From CAVQNQ01 sp963714205 (lineage in GTDB: Bacteria > Acidobacteriota > Terriglobia > Bryobacterales > Bryobacteraceae): a stretch of DNA of 64,000 nt. The DNA lies in the NCBI GenBank assembly GCA_963714205.1, contig CAVQNQ010000001.1:62001-126000 (forward strand). The letters are read 5' to 3'. Positions 47,191 through 56,770 of the stretch are shown one piece after another. The notes beneath the pieces were generated by a model. That model saw only the letters and a list, made by a program, of their open reading frames with translations, had not been told where the DNA came from and ran no database searches. The position numbers and the translations under genes are program-made. The stretch's first letter is position 1. Every line of letters begins with the position of its first letter.

Positions 47191-48273
47191 ATGGATTTCT
47201 ACGAGGAACTGGGAGTGTCGCGTTTCGCTTCCCTGGATGAAATCCGCGGTGCATACAGACGACGCGCTCGCCTCTTCCATCCCGATCGGTATCCAAATGC
47301 CGAGTTGCGAGCCATCGCCGAAGCCGAGATGCGGCGGGTCAACGACATTGCCGCTATCCTGACCCACCCTCAGGAGAGGCTCCGGTACGATCGCACGCTT
47401 ACTGCCGAAGGCGTTGCGGCGGATACGAACCAAAATAGAAGCTCCCGCGCTGCCCACTCGCCGCTCCGCTCGGAGTTCAAAGTGGCCCTTTTGCTCGTTG
47501 CAGGCGCTGCCGCAAGTCTGACCTGCATCCTTGCGCTGCGGGTCGAGCCTGCCAGCGCAACGGCCACGCCCGTGGCTGCCGCAAACCCACCTCACACAGC
47601 TCTCGTGCATTCTGCTAAACCCGAGCGCAGACCTAGCCGTCTCCCGCTCTCCCCGATGGAGGGAAAGCGGATGGTGGAGACGGCGGAGGCTTCATTACCA
47701 CCGATCCAAGCGGACATCGCGCGGCAGAACCTGATTCCGTTGCTTCCGCCATTTCAATTCGCACGTGCGGATAAACCGGTGAGGGCACCGGCGCCAGCAC
47801 CGCCGAATTCTGAGTCGCCGCTATCCGATTCAGTTGGCGGACTACACATCGACTCGGCTGACACGCCGGCGTCTCTCCCCTCCGATGAGATTCGTCCTGC
47901 CCACCGGAATAGCGGCCTCGTCGGGCTGTGGCGGTACACCCGCTCGGCTCAGCGACCGGCGCTTACCGGTGTTTTCGCTGCTCAGGAAGTGGAGGTCGGC
48001 ATCACCAGCCAATCGGGGATCATTTACGGCTACTACGAGGGCCGGTACGTTTCTCCGCAAGGGCCGGTTTCAAGGGAGGCCAGCTTTCAGTTTTCCGGCA
48101 CCGCGGAAAAAGAATCCGCGAGAACAACGTGGTCTTCCCCCGATGGCAGCCGCGGCGAGATCAGGCTTCACATGGCCTCGGAAGACTCACTCGAGATGGT
48201 GTGGATCGCTTCCCATCCGGGCCGTCGGGGACAACTAGCGTCCGGCAAAATCATTCTGGCCCGCGTCGAGTGA
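47191..48273 (+). CDS. Membrane J-domain protein of the polysaccharide cluster
   Basis: A protein of 360 residues. The first 70 are a J domain (YEELGVSRFASLDEIRGAY) with the HPD motif intact at residues 30-32. One membrane helix follows near 95-115 (VALLLVAGAAASLTCILAL). A Pro/Ala-rich linker reaches about 235. A separate C-terminal beta-rich domain begins GLVGLWRYTRS and includes IIYGYYEGRYVSP. If the J domain is cytoplasmic, the C-terminal domain is periplasmic. It could recruit DnaK to the export machinery; this is inference. It sits just after the O-antigen ligase gene. Confidence 0.78.
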   Translation: MDFYEELGVSRFASLDEIRGAYRRRARLFHPDRYPNAELRAIAEAEMRRVNDIAAILTHPQERLRYDRTLTAEGVAADTNQNRSSRAAHSPLRSEFKVALLLVAGAAASLTCILALRVEPASATATPVAAANPPHTALVHSAKPERRPSRLPLSPMEGKRMVETAEASLPPIQADIARQNLIPLLPPFQFARADKPVRAPAPAPPNSESPLSDSVGGLHIDSADTPASLPSDEIRPAHRNSGLVGLWRYTRSAQRPALTGVFAAQEVEVGITSQSGIIYGYYEGRYVSPQGPVSREASFQFSGTAEKESARTTWSSPDGSRGEIRLHMASEDSLEMVWIASHPGRRGQLASGKIILARVE

Positions 48274-48279
48274 TCGCCC

Positions 48280-49035
48280 CTACCGCCAGAACTGAAACCA
48301 CTTCCGTCGTACAACAGGTACCGGACGTGCCGGTTCATAGCCTCCAAGGACGGCCGCTGGATTTACCATCAAAAGCATCTCTGCGCGCTCTGCCCCGCAA
48401 CGAGACTCCACGGCGCGCCAAGCTTCGTCCAGCTTAGCGTGCCGGTCTCTTGGATCGTGGGCATCGCTGGCTAAGATGTGCACCGCGCCGGTTTCGAGCA
48501 GTTTCCAGCCAACGGCCATCGCTCTGGGCCCAAACCGGCCGAGCAGCGATTGCGCGGTTATCTGAATGAGCCATCCTGCTTCAGCCCACCGCGTAACTCT
48601 GATCGGATCTGCTTGCAAGGCCGGATTGCGTTCGGGATGGGTGATCACAGGGGTCATAGCATGATCCGCCAGGCGCGCCAGAATCCGGTCCATCGCGGAG
48701 GAGACAAACACATCGGGGAACTCCACGAGCAAGTATCGTTTGCCATTGACTGTGTACTTCGATGGATTTCGCAGTGCCTCCTCTATGTTTCGCGCCGAAA
48801 GATGAAGGTCGCACCCGCGGTGCAGCCGTGGGATGAGATCGGGCTGCGACCGCAGTTCCGCTATCCGGCGGTCGACGAGTTCCGGATCGAAACGAAACTC
48901 GCCATTGCAATGGGGTGTCGCGACGAGATCCGTCGTCCCAGCCGCATATGCATCGCGAAGCAGCGCAAGACTTTCCTCAAGGCTGGTAACTCCATCGTCG
49001 AGGCCCCACAAGACATGGCTGTGAACGTCGATCAT
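48280..49035 (-). CDS. CpsB/CapC-type tyrosine phosphatase (PHP fold)
   Basis: A manganese-dependent phosphatase of 251 residues that removes phosphate from the Tyr cluster of the Wzc-like kinase. The PHP motifs are clear: MIDVHSHVLWGLDDG at the start, ATPHCNGEF, VITHPERN and ILASDAHDPRDRH. It is on the opposite strand from most of the cluster and overlaps the end of the small HTH protein gene by 4 bases. Divergent control of the phosphatase may let the cell shift the kinase's phosphorylation separately from export gene expression. Confidence 0.9.
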   Translation of the reverse strand: MIDVHSHVLWGLDDGVTSLEESLALLRDAYAAGTTDLVATPHCNGEFRFDPELVDRRIAELRSQPDLIPRLHRGCDLHLSARNIEEALRNPSKYTVNGKRYLLVEFPDVFVSSAMDRILARLADHAMTPVITHPERNPALQADPIRVTRWAEAGWLIQITAQSLLGRFGPRAMAVGWKLLETGAVHILASDAHDPRDRHAKLDEAWRAVESRCGAERAEMLLMVNPAAVLGGYEPARPVPVVRRKWFQFWR

Positions 49036-49349
49036 GGAGATGATGGCTCACCGGCGCCCGCGCCCATGAACCTTGTCAAGAAATACACAACGAAGAGCAG
49101 AAGCAGAATCAAAGCGGACCACGGAGCGATCCGGTCCGCCAGCTTTCTCAGGCCGCGCCATCGCCGGCCTCTCGAAGCTGCCAGCGCGGCCTTCCCTCCG
49201 TTCAGGAATATCTCTTCCCACAATCCGATGCGGTCCGGTGGCACGCGAAGCTCATTGGCAAGCTGTTCTCGCGGCTCGCCGCGGACTGCTCTCAGAACAG
49301 CGCGGGCCTTTTCCTCAGTGGAAAGATGCCGATGCCCATGCGAGCTCAT
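49032..49349 (-). CDS. Small membrane-anchored HTH-like protein
   Basis: A protein of 105 residues from ATG 49349; the in-frame extension to 49412 has no support. Residues 1-55 resemble a transposase/regulator-type helix-turn-helix (LSTEEKARAVLRAVRGEPREQLANELRVPPDRIGLWEE). A basic linker and one membrane helix follow (APWSALILLLLFVVYFLTRF). The layout is that of a one-component membrane-bound DNA-binding protein. It overlaps the phosphatase start, so the two are a transcriptional pair. I do not recognise a named family. Confidence 0.65.
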   Translation of the reverse strand: MSSHGHRHLSTEEKARAVLRAVRGEPREQLANELRVPPDRIGLWEEIFLNGGKAALAASRGRRWRGLRKLADRIAPWSALILLLLFVVYFLTRFMGAGAGEPSSP

Positions 49350-49540
49350 ACCTGAATCACGCAGATCGTAGCACAAATACAGTCCATCAGGCCTCAAATC
49401 GCAAACACTCATATAGTTGTTCAGCGGGCCACGGTCGCAAAAACAAGGGGCCGATCCGACAAACTTCGTCCAAATGCGTAATCGATCGCGGGGCGTCCGG
49501 CCGTGCCCACAGGGGGCGTGATGTTGTTTCTCGAAAAACC

Positions 49541-50563
49541 ATGAGTATGCCTAATTTCCCGCTTGTCAGCCTCTGCATGGCCACCTGTTCCCGGCCCGAC
49601 CTCTTGCACGAAAGTCTATCTGGGTTGCTGCGCCAACGGTATTCGCCGCTTGAAATTGTGGTTTTGGTCGACGGCGGCTGCCGAGGTTCAATAACCCTTC
49701 TCGAGTCGATTCATGATCCTCGGCTGCGTTGGTTCGCTACACCGAAACCCTCCGGCATGGCACGTGCGTGGAACCGGGTCTGCACGGAAGCGAACGGCAA
49801 GTACTTTCTCTTTTGTGCCGATGATGATGTGCTGCTGGATAATGCTATCGACGAGCAGGTACAGCTATTGGAAACGTACCACGAGGTCGGTTTCTGCCAT
49901 GCTGATTTCGGATTTATCGGTGATGACGGTGCCGAACTCGGCCGTTGGGTTTCGCATAGAGGCAGGTTCGTCGACGACGGTTTGAAAGCGTGGGCGGAGT
50001 ACCTTGTAGCGACTGGTTGTTGCATGCAAAGTGCGGTAGTTCGCAAGGACCTTTGGGACGCCGTCGGCGGCTGGGACAACGATGCCGGCAACCCTGCGGA
50101 CAATTCGCTGTATCTAAAGCTTCTTCGGCACGCTGCCGTCGGTCATGTTCCGAAGGTGGCCTGCCACTACCGCCTCCGGACGCGCACTCCAGATAGCTGG
50201 GAGAAGCGATTCCGCGACGTGCGCGAGTACTACGCGTTGGCCGAACGACACTTGATGGATCCGCCGCCCGGATTACCCGTCCCGGTGCGACAGCTTCAGC
50301 GCCGACTCTCGAACGCGCTGGCGCTGCGGCTGGTCGCTCTGATCCGGAGTGCCACTCGAGATGAGCAGGCCGAGGAAGCGCGCGAATTTATGCTCAAGAC
50401 GGTAGCCGGCAATAGCGTCTTAGGATCGCTATGTTCCTCCCGCAGTCGCCTCGTCCTATTGGCTCTGACTACGGCGAACGAGTCGTTTCGGTTGTCCAAG
50501 ACCTATGCAAAAGCCATCGTCTGGGCGGTACGGCGCTTTCAGCTCGCGTGGGACTTACGATGA
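49541..50563 (+). CDS. GT2-family glycosyltransferase
   Basis: A family 2 glycosyltransferase of 340 residues. The GT-A start VSLCMATCSRPDLL and metal-binding DDD in CADDDVLLD (near residue 95) are visible, followed by GFCHADFGFIGDDG and the acceptor-side WDAVGGWDND. ATG 49541 is chosen; the frame is open far upstream, but without family sequence. Its stop overlaps the epimerase start (ATGA). Probably cytoplasmic, adding a sugar to the lipid-linked repeat unit. Confidence 0.88.
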   Translation: MSMPNFPLVSLCMATCSRPDLLHESLSGLLRQRYSPLEIVVLVDGGCRGSITLLESIHDPRLRWFATPKPSGMARAWNRVCTEANGKYFLFCADDDVLLDNAIDEQVQLLETYHEVGFCHADFGFIGDDGAELGRWVSHRGRFVDDGLKAWAEYLVATGCCMQSAVVRKDLWDAVGGWDNDAGNPADNSLYLKLLRHAAVGHVPKVACHYRLRTRTPDSWEKRFRDVREYYALAERHLMDPPPGLPVPVRQLQRRLSNALALRLVALIRSATRDEQAEEAREFMLKTVAGNSVLGSLCSSRSRLVLLALTTANESFRLSKTYAKAIVWAVRRFQLAWDLR

Positions 50564-51624
50564 GAACGATTGTAACCGGAGCGGCTGGCTTCATCGGCTC
50601 GCATGTGGCGGAGCTGCTCGCAAACGAGGGCCACGACGTGCTGGCCATCGATAATCTGTCTGGGGGCTTTCTAGAGAACGTGCCTCGGGGAGCCCGGTTT
50701 GCGCAGTTGGATATCACGTCCGATCTGAGCGGAGTGTTTGAAGGCTTTCGCCCTGAGGCAGTCTATCATTTGGCCGCGTATGCCGCCGAAGGGCTATCGC
50801 ATCATATCCCGGTATTCAATTACCAGAACAATCTCGTAGGAACCGCCAGGGTGCTCGAAGCGGCTTACAGGTCTGGAGCTGAGCACTTCGTCTTCACCTC
50901 CTCAATTGCCGCTTATGGTCATCCAGTCCACGATCGTCTACTTTCGGAAGAGGACGTCTGCCATCCGTGCGACCCGTATGGCGTTGCCAAGCTGGCTTGT
51001 GAGCATCACATCGGCGCCTTCTTTGAATACTTTGGCCGTCCGAAGTTCACGATCTTCCGGCCGCACAATGTCTTTGGCCCTCGCCAGAACATCTCGGATC
51101 CATATCGCAACGTTATTGGAATCTTTCTGTCCAGAGCGCTCGCTGGCAGGCCGCTTCCGATTTTCGGGGACGGGCTGCAATCACGCAGCTTCTCTTTCAT
51201 TACGACGGTTGCACGTTGCATTGCCGATGCACCCGTTAGCCCTAAGGCCGCCAACAGAACGGTGAATGTGGGGGGCGACGTACCGATGTCAGTCGTGGAA
51301 CTCGCTCGCAAGATTCTGCAGCTCCTGGGTGCCCCGGAACAGATCGAGTGGCTCCCAGCCCGGCACGAGGTTATGCACGCCCATTGCCGCCATGATGTGG
51401 CTAGGGAGCTATTTCCGAGGGCCTACACAGATGCGATTGGCATCGAGGATGGACTAAAGCGTATGGTGAAGTTTGTACGGGGGCGGCCCGCACCGCCGCT
51501 GACGGGCTGCCCCGCCTCAATCGAGATCAGCGATGGCCTGCCGCCAAGTTGGAAGGTTGTAGTGGAAGACGGGGCGAGAGTATCCGTCGGCCAGGGCACC
51601 ACCAGCTTCCGATCGTCGAGATAG
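50560..51624 (+). CDS. NAD-dependent nucleotide-sugar epimerase/dehydratase
   Basis: An extended SDR enzyme of 354 residues, closest in character to UDP-glucose/GlcNAc 4-epimerases. The NAD-binding GAAGFIGSH is at residues 7-15. Ser of FTSSIAAYG and the YxxxK of DPYGVAKLACE form the catalytic set. IFRPHNVFGPRQN is a typical substrate-loop motif. It starts within the stop of the preceding glycosyltransferase (ATGA). It makes an activated sugar for the polymer; the exact sugar cannot be told. Confidence 0.88.
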   Translation: MRTIVTGAAGFIGSHVAELLANEGHDVLAIDNLSGGFLENVPRGARFAQLDITSDLSGVFEGFRPEAVYHLAAYAAEGLSHHIPVFNYQNNLVGTARVLEAAYRSGAEHFVFTSSIAAYGHPVHDRLLSEEDVCHPCDPYGVAKLACEHHIGAFFEYFGRPKFTIFRPHNVFGPRQNISDPYRNVIGIFLSRALAGRPLPIFGDGLQSRSFSFITTVARCIADAPVSPKAANRTVNVGGDVPMSVVELARKILQLLGAPEQIEWLPARHEVMHAHCRHDVARELFPRAYTDAIGIEDGLKRMVKFVRGRPAPPLTGCPASIEISDGLPPSWKVVVEDGARVSVGQGTTSFRSSR

Positions 51625-51703
51625 CCGCTATTTCTCAGCCTGCTCCTGGGGACAGGAAATTGACCTGCGCACACGAATACTCAAAAGCATTTCCGCGATA
51701 GGG

Positions 51704-53215
51704 GTGGGCCAGTTGGTGAATATCTTTGGCAACCTCTTGGTGGTGCCTCTGTTCTTGTCCCGCTGGCCGATAAGAATGTATGGCGAGTGGCTCGCACTGT
51801 CCGCTGTGGTGGCCTACTTTGGCGTCACGGATATGGGGATGAACTCCGCTGCCGCCAACGCCATGACGGCGGCATACAGTCGAGGCGACCAGCTGCGGTA
51901 TCGTTTTCTTCAGGCTTCGGCGATGGTGTTCTACCTTGGCATGGCCCTGGGATCCGTTCTGTTGTTTGGCGGCCTCTTGATGATTGCTCCTATACCTGTC
52001 TGGATCGGCATCCATCAGATTCCTCTATCAACCGCCAAGTGGGTCTTGTGGCTCCTCGCCGCCAGAATATGTTGGCAGATGCCGGCTGCTCAAGTCGGGA
52101 ACATCTACCGGACCATGGGGAACCTAGCGGCTACGCAGTGGTGCGGCAATCTTCAATCGATCGGGATTCTCGCTGTCACGTCGGTGGCACTCTTGTGTCA
52201 CAGGGGCGTCCTGAGTCTGGCTTTTTGGGGATCCGCGCCGCTTCTTGCTGTCACCTTCGGCGCTTGGCGCAAGCTGGAACTCTCTAATCCGGATCTCCTG
52301 CCTAGATTCTCCGGCGCCCGAATCGCCGGTATTCGAGAGCTGATGAATCCAAGCGTGAGCTTCGGACTCATCATGATTTCCGTGGCGCTGACTGCGCAAG
52401 CGCCCGTGCTGCTGGTTTCCAGGTTTATGGGCGGTTTCGCAGTCGCCCTTCTGGTCACCAGCCGGACGCTGGCGAACGTCATTCGGCAGGTAGTCGGGGC
52501 GCTAAACAGCGCTCTGTGGCCGGAGTTGACGCGCCTGGACGCGACCGGGGACGCTGCGTCGCTACGTTTCTGTCACCGCCTCCTGGCCACCGGTTCCACG
52601 GCATTGTGCGCGGCCTTCGCTGCCGCTCTCTGGTTCGAAGGGGCAGAAGTTATTTCGGTCTGGACCCGCGGAAAGTTGGGACAGGACATGTGGCTCTTGC
52701 GGCTGTTCTTGATTGCTCTCGTTCTACAGTCCCCATGGCTGGCTAGTTCGTTGTTCACCGCTGCCAGCAACCGGCACCGCAATCTGTCGTATTCCTACGC
52801 GGGCTCGGCTGTTCTGAGTGTAGCGGCCATGGCGGGTCTCATCCCCGTGTGCGGCCTGCTCGCCGTTCCGATCGGAATGATTTTAGGGGACGCAATCGCC
52901 TGTTATCACTTCGTTATCAAAGATACATGCAATATTCTCGATGAAGGATACGCTCGATTTGCGGCGCGGCTATGGCTGGGGCTCGCTGCGACGTCTTGTG
53001 CTGCCTGGGGCATCGGTTACCTGGGGCATTTCATCGCCGTCGGCCCGGATCCGTTCCGTTGGCTCCAAGTCGGTGCTTTGACGACACTGGCTGCGGCCCT
53101 TACTTCATGGCAACTCGGTCTGCGGAAGGACGATCGTTCGCGTGTGGCGAGTTGGGGTAGGTCCCGGTGCTCTGCTCTGCTTCGTGTTAGGTCGGTTATT
53201 CAAACTCCTGCTTGA
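51704..53215 (+). CDS. Wzx-like polysaccharide flippase
   Basis: A polytopic membrane protein of 503 residues with about twelve to fourteen helices, of the MATE/Wzx type, moving lipid-linked repeat units outward. GTG 51704 is the first standard start, but in-frame sequence upstream (LRTRILKSISAIGVG) looks like the basic first helix of flippases. A CTG at 51665, seven bases after AGGA, may be the real start. YGEWLALSAVVAYFGVTDMG is characteristic of the family. It follows the epimerase by about 80 bases. Confidence 0.82.
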   Translation: MGQLVNIFGNLLVVPLFLSRWPIRMYGEWLALSAVVAYFGVTDMGMNSAAANAMTAAYSRGDQLRYRFLQASAMVFYLGMALGSVLLFGGLLMIAPIPVWIGIHQIPLSTAKWVLWLLAARICWQMPAAQVGNIYRTMGNLAATQWCGNLQSIGILAVTSVALLCHRGVLSLAFWGSAPLLAVTFGAWRKLELSNPDLLPRFSGARIAGIRELMNPSVSFGLIMISVALTAQAPVLLVSRFMGGFAVALLVTSRTLANVIRQVVGALNSALWPELTRLDATGDAASLRFCHRLLATGSTALCAAFAAALWFEGAEVISVWTRGKLGQDMWLLRLFLIALVLQSPWLASSLFTAASNRHRNLSYSYAGSAVLSVAAMAGLIPVCGLLAVPIGMILGDAIACYHFVIKDTCNILDEGYARFAARLWLGLAATSCAAWGIGYLGHFIAVGPDPFRWLQVGALTTLAAALTSWQLGLRKDDRSRVASWGRSRCSALLRVRSVIQTPA

Positions 53216-53336
53216 GCACATGCTTGCCGAAACAGGCCAACAGGTTCGCTCTGTTGGTTTCGACCTTGCTCTGATCACCACTATACAAGGGATGTTCGTT
53301 GGGCGCTAAGCGAGAGCTGAGTCGGAGGAGGCCTCT

Positions 53337-54209
53337 ATGACTGTTCCCAAGGTTAGCGTCGTCCTGACAACCTACAACCGCGCTCACGTGCTGGCGGTCA
53401 CTTTGGACTCTATTCTCTCGCAGACGTTGGAAGACTTCGATCTCATTATCAGCGACGACGCATCGCAGGATGACACGGAGCGTGTATGCCGCCAGTATGA
53501 AGCACGCGATCGGCGAGTGCGCTATCGGAGGGGGCTGAAGAACGTCGGGATGCCCGGTAATCTGAACGCCGGAATCGCGGTGTCGGCAGGCGAATACATC
53601 GCTAATCTCCACGATGGCGACCTGTATGCACCTAGGCTTCTGGAACGGTGGGCGGCGGCACTGGACGCGGCACCACAAGCCGCCTTTGTGTTCAATGCTT
53701 ATAGAACCATCGATAGCGCCGGCACGACGATTCGCGTATACCAGGAGTCCCTAGGGCCGTGCGTTCCAGGTTCGGTGCTGTTGGAACAGATCTTTTTTAG
53801 ACGCTGGCGCTTCGATTCTCCGGTTTGGGGTACGGTAATGGGGCGACGTTCGGCGTATCTGGAAGCCGGTCTTTTTGACCCCCGCTTTGGCTTCGTAGCT
53901 GACGTTGATATGTGGCTGCGGCTGGCCGAGAAGTTCGATGTCGCCTATGTGGCTGACCCTCTGATCACACTCGCCAGTCGTGAGGCCGTGCCTCGCTCCT
54001 GGGGTGGAGCTGAGCAATTGACGCAAGAGCAAACGGAGCGGATGTTTTGGGAAGCACGGATGCGTCATTACAATCGGCGACCGGCGCGCCGGTGGGCCGA
54101 GGCCATTCGGCATCTTGCCTTCGTCGTCGCCATGCGTGGATGGGGCTCTGCATGTGCAGCAAACCGCCACATGCGTTCGTTGCGTGGTTCTTGCTCAAAG
54201 TGTCTTTAG
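53337..54209 (+). CDS. GT2-family glycosyltransferase
   Basis: A family 2 enzyme of 290 residues: VSVVLTTYNRAHVL at the start, IISDDASQDDT, and the DxD-type motif HDGDLY near residue 93. The acceptor-side FVADVDMWLRLAE is also present. An in-frame GGAGG precedes the ATG at 53337. Its end overlaps the start of the next, membrane, gene by about 58 bases, so the two are co-translated. Confidence 0.88.
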   Translation: MTVPKVSVVLTTYNRAHVLAVTLDSILSQTLEDFDLIISDDASQDDTERVCRQYEARDRRVRYRRGLKNVGMPGNLNAGIAVSAGEYIANLHDGDLYAPRLLERWAAALDAAPQAAFVFNAYRTIDSAGTTIRVYQESLGPCVPGSVLLEQIFFRRWRFDSPVWGTVMGRRSAYLEAGLFDPRFGFVADVDMWLRLAEKFDVAYVADPLITLASREAVPRSWGGAEQLTQEQTERMFWEARMRHYNRRPARRWAEAIRHLAFVVAMRGWGSACAANRHMRSLRGSCSKCL

Positions 54210-55546
54210 CCCTACTGTCTGGCCTTCTCCTTCAACTCCTGGCTGTGGTCGCTGTCTTACGCTTGGTCGGTTCTCGTCTGCTTATGTACAACGGCGCTCT
54301 TCTGATCGTCGTCCTGGGCACTTTCCACGGCGTGACGGAAATCGCCAACATTCTCTATCCGGCGAACAATCCGAACCTGGTGCTCATCGATCAGGAGTCT
54401 GTCGATCGGTGGGTTCTATTGGCTAGCGTAGCCATGTTGTCATTCTCGACCGTCTACGCCTGGACGTTCAAGCGCCTTCTGGAGGCCCAGCCGCCCAAAT
54501 GCATGAGAAAACCCGAAGCAAGCCTTCCGCTGCTTCTCGGCATCGCGGTTCCATCGTTCATCCTCGCGGCCACTGCCGGAAACGACGCCTACGGCGCGCA
54601 CGGGTACTTCCTCGGCGGCCTATCCCAAGCGCTCTTTTTATTGTCGACAGTCATGTGCTTCATCGCACTGATTATGCGGAGCTCCGTGAAGTGGATGCTG
54701 CCCATCCTTCTCGTCGAAGCCGTGTTGTTCACGCTTCTGGGCAGCCGGCTGACCGTGATAGCCGCCCTCGTAATGACAGCCGCAGCGCTCACCCGGTATG
54801 GTCGTCTGCTGAAGTTCAGAGAGCTGAGTGCCGGGCTCTTTCTCCTTGCAGCTCTGTCTGCACTGGTCTCTTCGACGCGGTCTTACTTTGGTCGCGAGAC
54901 CTACTACGCCCCCGCGCGAGAACGCATCGCGAACACCATCCAGGCGGGGCTCGCAGCCATCGACGACCCCGAGCTCGACTTGAAGAACGATTTCCTGTAC
55001 CGCTTCGATGGCAACATTTTCCCCGCCATGGTGAACGAGCGATTTCGCCAAGGTTACTCCGGGGTCGGTCTGACATCGTTTGCGCATGACTTTTTCGCCT
55101 TTACGCCGAGCTTCATCTACACGAGCAAGTTAGATTCTGCGCTGGAGGACCGCAACGAGAGGGCTTACGCGGACGCCCACTTCGGGTTGCCGGGCGAGGT
55201 TGACCTGCCGACCACGCTCTTTACCATCCTCTTCGGATACTATGGCGCGCCAGGCCTCATGTTCTGCGCCGTCGGGCTGGGACTTGCTTTTGCGTATCTC
55301 GACCGGTGGGTCAATTCCTCAAACGCGCTGACGGCTTACGTTTTCGGGTTGGCTCTGAGCTACTGCTGCATCTTCACCGAACAAGGCGTAGAGGTGTTCT
55401 TCTCCACGTTTCGTAGCGCAGTAGTGCTTCTGCTCGTCATGCGGGTCGTATCGGGTCTGCGCCGTATCGCCAGACAAAGATCCCGCGGGAACAGGGACGT
55501 CCCCGGCTTACTCAAAGGATGTGCCGCCGATAAGGCCGGAGGATGA
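54152..55546 (+). CDS. Wzy-like polysaccharide polymerase
   Basis: A polytopic membrane protein of 464 residues with about ten hydrophobic segments and a central polar loop (EDRNERAYADAHFGLPGEVDLPTT) typical of O-antigen polymerases. It is not related in sequence to the Wzy_C protein at 45799. ATG 54152 is preferred over in-frame starts at 54047 and 54140 because sequence before it belongs to the previous gene. It probably polymerises repeat units in the periplasm. A GT4 gene follows 27 bases later. Confidence 0.72.
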   Translation: MCSKPPHAFVAWFLLKVSLALLSGLLLQLLAVVAVLRLVGSRLLMYNGALLIVVLGTFHGVTEIANILYPANNPNLVLIDQESVDRWVLLASVAMLSFSTVYAWTFKRLLEAQPPKCMRKPEASLPLLLGIAVPSFILAATAGNDAYGAHGYFLGGLSQALFLLSTVMCFIALIMRSSVKWMLPILLVEAVLFTLLGSRLTVIAALVMTAAALTRYGRLLKFRELSAGLFLLAALSALVSSTRSYFGRETYYAPARERIANTIQAGLAAIDDPELDLKNDFLYRFDGNIFPAMVNERFRQGYSGVGLTSFAHDFFAFTPSFIYTSKLDSALEDRNERAYADAHFGLPGEVDLPTTLFTILFGYYGAPGLMFCAVGLGLAFAYLDRWVNSSNALTAYVFGLALSYCCIFTEQGVEVFFSTFRSAVVLLLVMRVVSGLRRIARQRSRGNRDVPGLLKGCAADKAGG

Positions 55547-55573
55547 AGGCCGTCGGTCGACTCGGAGGAAGCC

Positions 55574-56770
55574 GTGAACAACCGTGATCCCGATTCCGAG
55601 GCGCCCATTCTGGGGATCGCGGTCTCGGCGAGTGGCCGGTTTCACATGTTTGATCTTGCACGCCAGATGCTCCGTCTGGGCCAGCGCGTCGAAATCCTCA
55701 CCGGGAATCCCCTGTGCCGCGTGGACCGGGATCTCAGGCCACATGCTCGCACTCACCCTTTTCTGCATATGGCAGCCGCTCTGCGCCAGCGGATTCGACC
55801 CCTGCCCAAAACTACGTGGTGGCAGGATCGAGATCTCGAGGCGCTGGGGCGCTGGCTTGCCCGGTCGGTGAATCCTGAGACGACAGACATTCTCGACGGG
55901 CTCGATGGCCCGGGACCGGCGGCAGGGAGGGTGATGAAAAAGCATGGCAAAGCCTGGGTTTGTAACCGAGGATCCGCCCACATTTTGACTCAGAAGGCGT
56001 TGCTTGAAGAGGAACATCGGCGATGGGGGGTGCCGCCGCCGTACTTCAGCGCCGAAGGGTTGGAGCGCTGCCTTGCGGAATACGCAGAGGCCGACGCCGT
56101 CGTAGTTCCCTCAGACTTCGCCAAGCGCTCTTTCGTGGAACACGGAATGAGACCGGAAAAGACGTATGTTTGCCCATACGGCGTGGATCTGTCGATGTTC
56201 CACTCGATGCCAAAACTGGACGCGACTTTCCGCGCGCTGTTCGTGGGGAATGCCTCTATCCAGAAAGGCATCGGCTACTTGTTCGACGCGCTGAGACCGC
56301 TAGTTAAGAATCGACTCTGCGAGCTGTGGCTGATTGGCAATCTGGACAACACCGCCAAGGATCTGCTGGCAAGAAACCGAGAGATCTTCGTCTACAAGGG
56401 CGTTCATCCGCGTGCGTCTCTTGCTTCCCTTTACAGCCAAGGCTCAGTCCTGGTGCTGCCCTCAATCCAAGAGGGCCTCGCACTGGTGCAGGCGCAGGCG
56501 ATGGCGTGCGGCCTGCCCGTTATTGCCACTTCCAACTCCGGCGCCGAGAACCTTTTCGCAGACGGTGTCGAAGGCTTCATTGTGCCTATCCGTGATCCTC
56601 TGGCCATCCGCGAGAAGGTCGAGTGGATCATCGAACATCCCGTTGAAAGGGAAGCCATGGCGGCGAAAGCTCTCGAACGAGTGAAGCTCACGGGCGGATG
56701 GGATCGTTACGGCGAGCAATGCCTCGCCATGTACCGCGAGATTCTGTCTCGCAAACACCAGGCCGTATGA
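55574..56770 (+). CDS. GT4-family glycosyltransferase
   Basis: A two-domain GT-B enzyme of 398 residues. The nucleotide-sugar-binding C-terminal half has FVGNASIQKGIGYLFDALRPL and the E-x7-E region SIQEGLALVQAQAMACGLPV followed by ATSNSGAENLF. GAGGAAG precedes the ATG-like GTG at 55574. Its stop overlaps the next start (ATGA). Uses a sugar not identifiable from sequence. Confidence 0.88.
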   Translation: MNNRDPDSEAPILGIAVSASGRFHMFDLARQMLRLGQRVEILTGNPLCRVDRDLRPHARTHPFLHMAAALRQRIRPLPKTTWWQDRDLEALGRWLARSVNPETTDILDGLDGPGPAAGRVMKKHGKAWVCNRGSAHILTQKALLEEEHRRWGVPPPYFSAEGLERCLAEYAEADAVVVPSDFAKRSFVEHGMRPEKTYVCPYGVDLSMFHSMPKLDATFRALFVGNASIQKGIGYLFDALRPLVKNRLCELWLIGNLDNTAKDLLARNREIFVYKGVHPRASLASLYSQGSVLVLPSIQEGLALVQAQAMACGLPVIATSNSGAENLFADGVEGFIVPIRDPLAIREKVEWIIEHPVEREAMAAKALERVKLTGGWDRYGEQCLAMYREILSRKHQAV

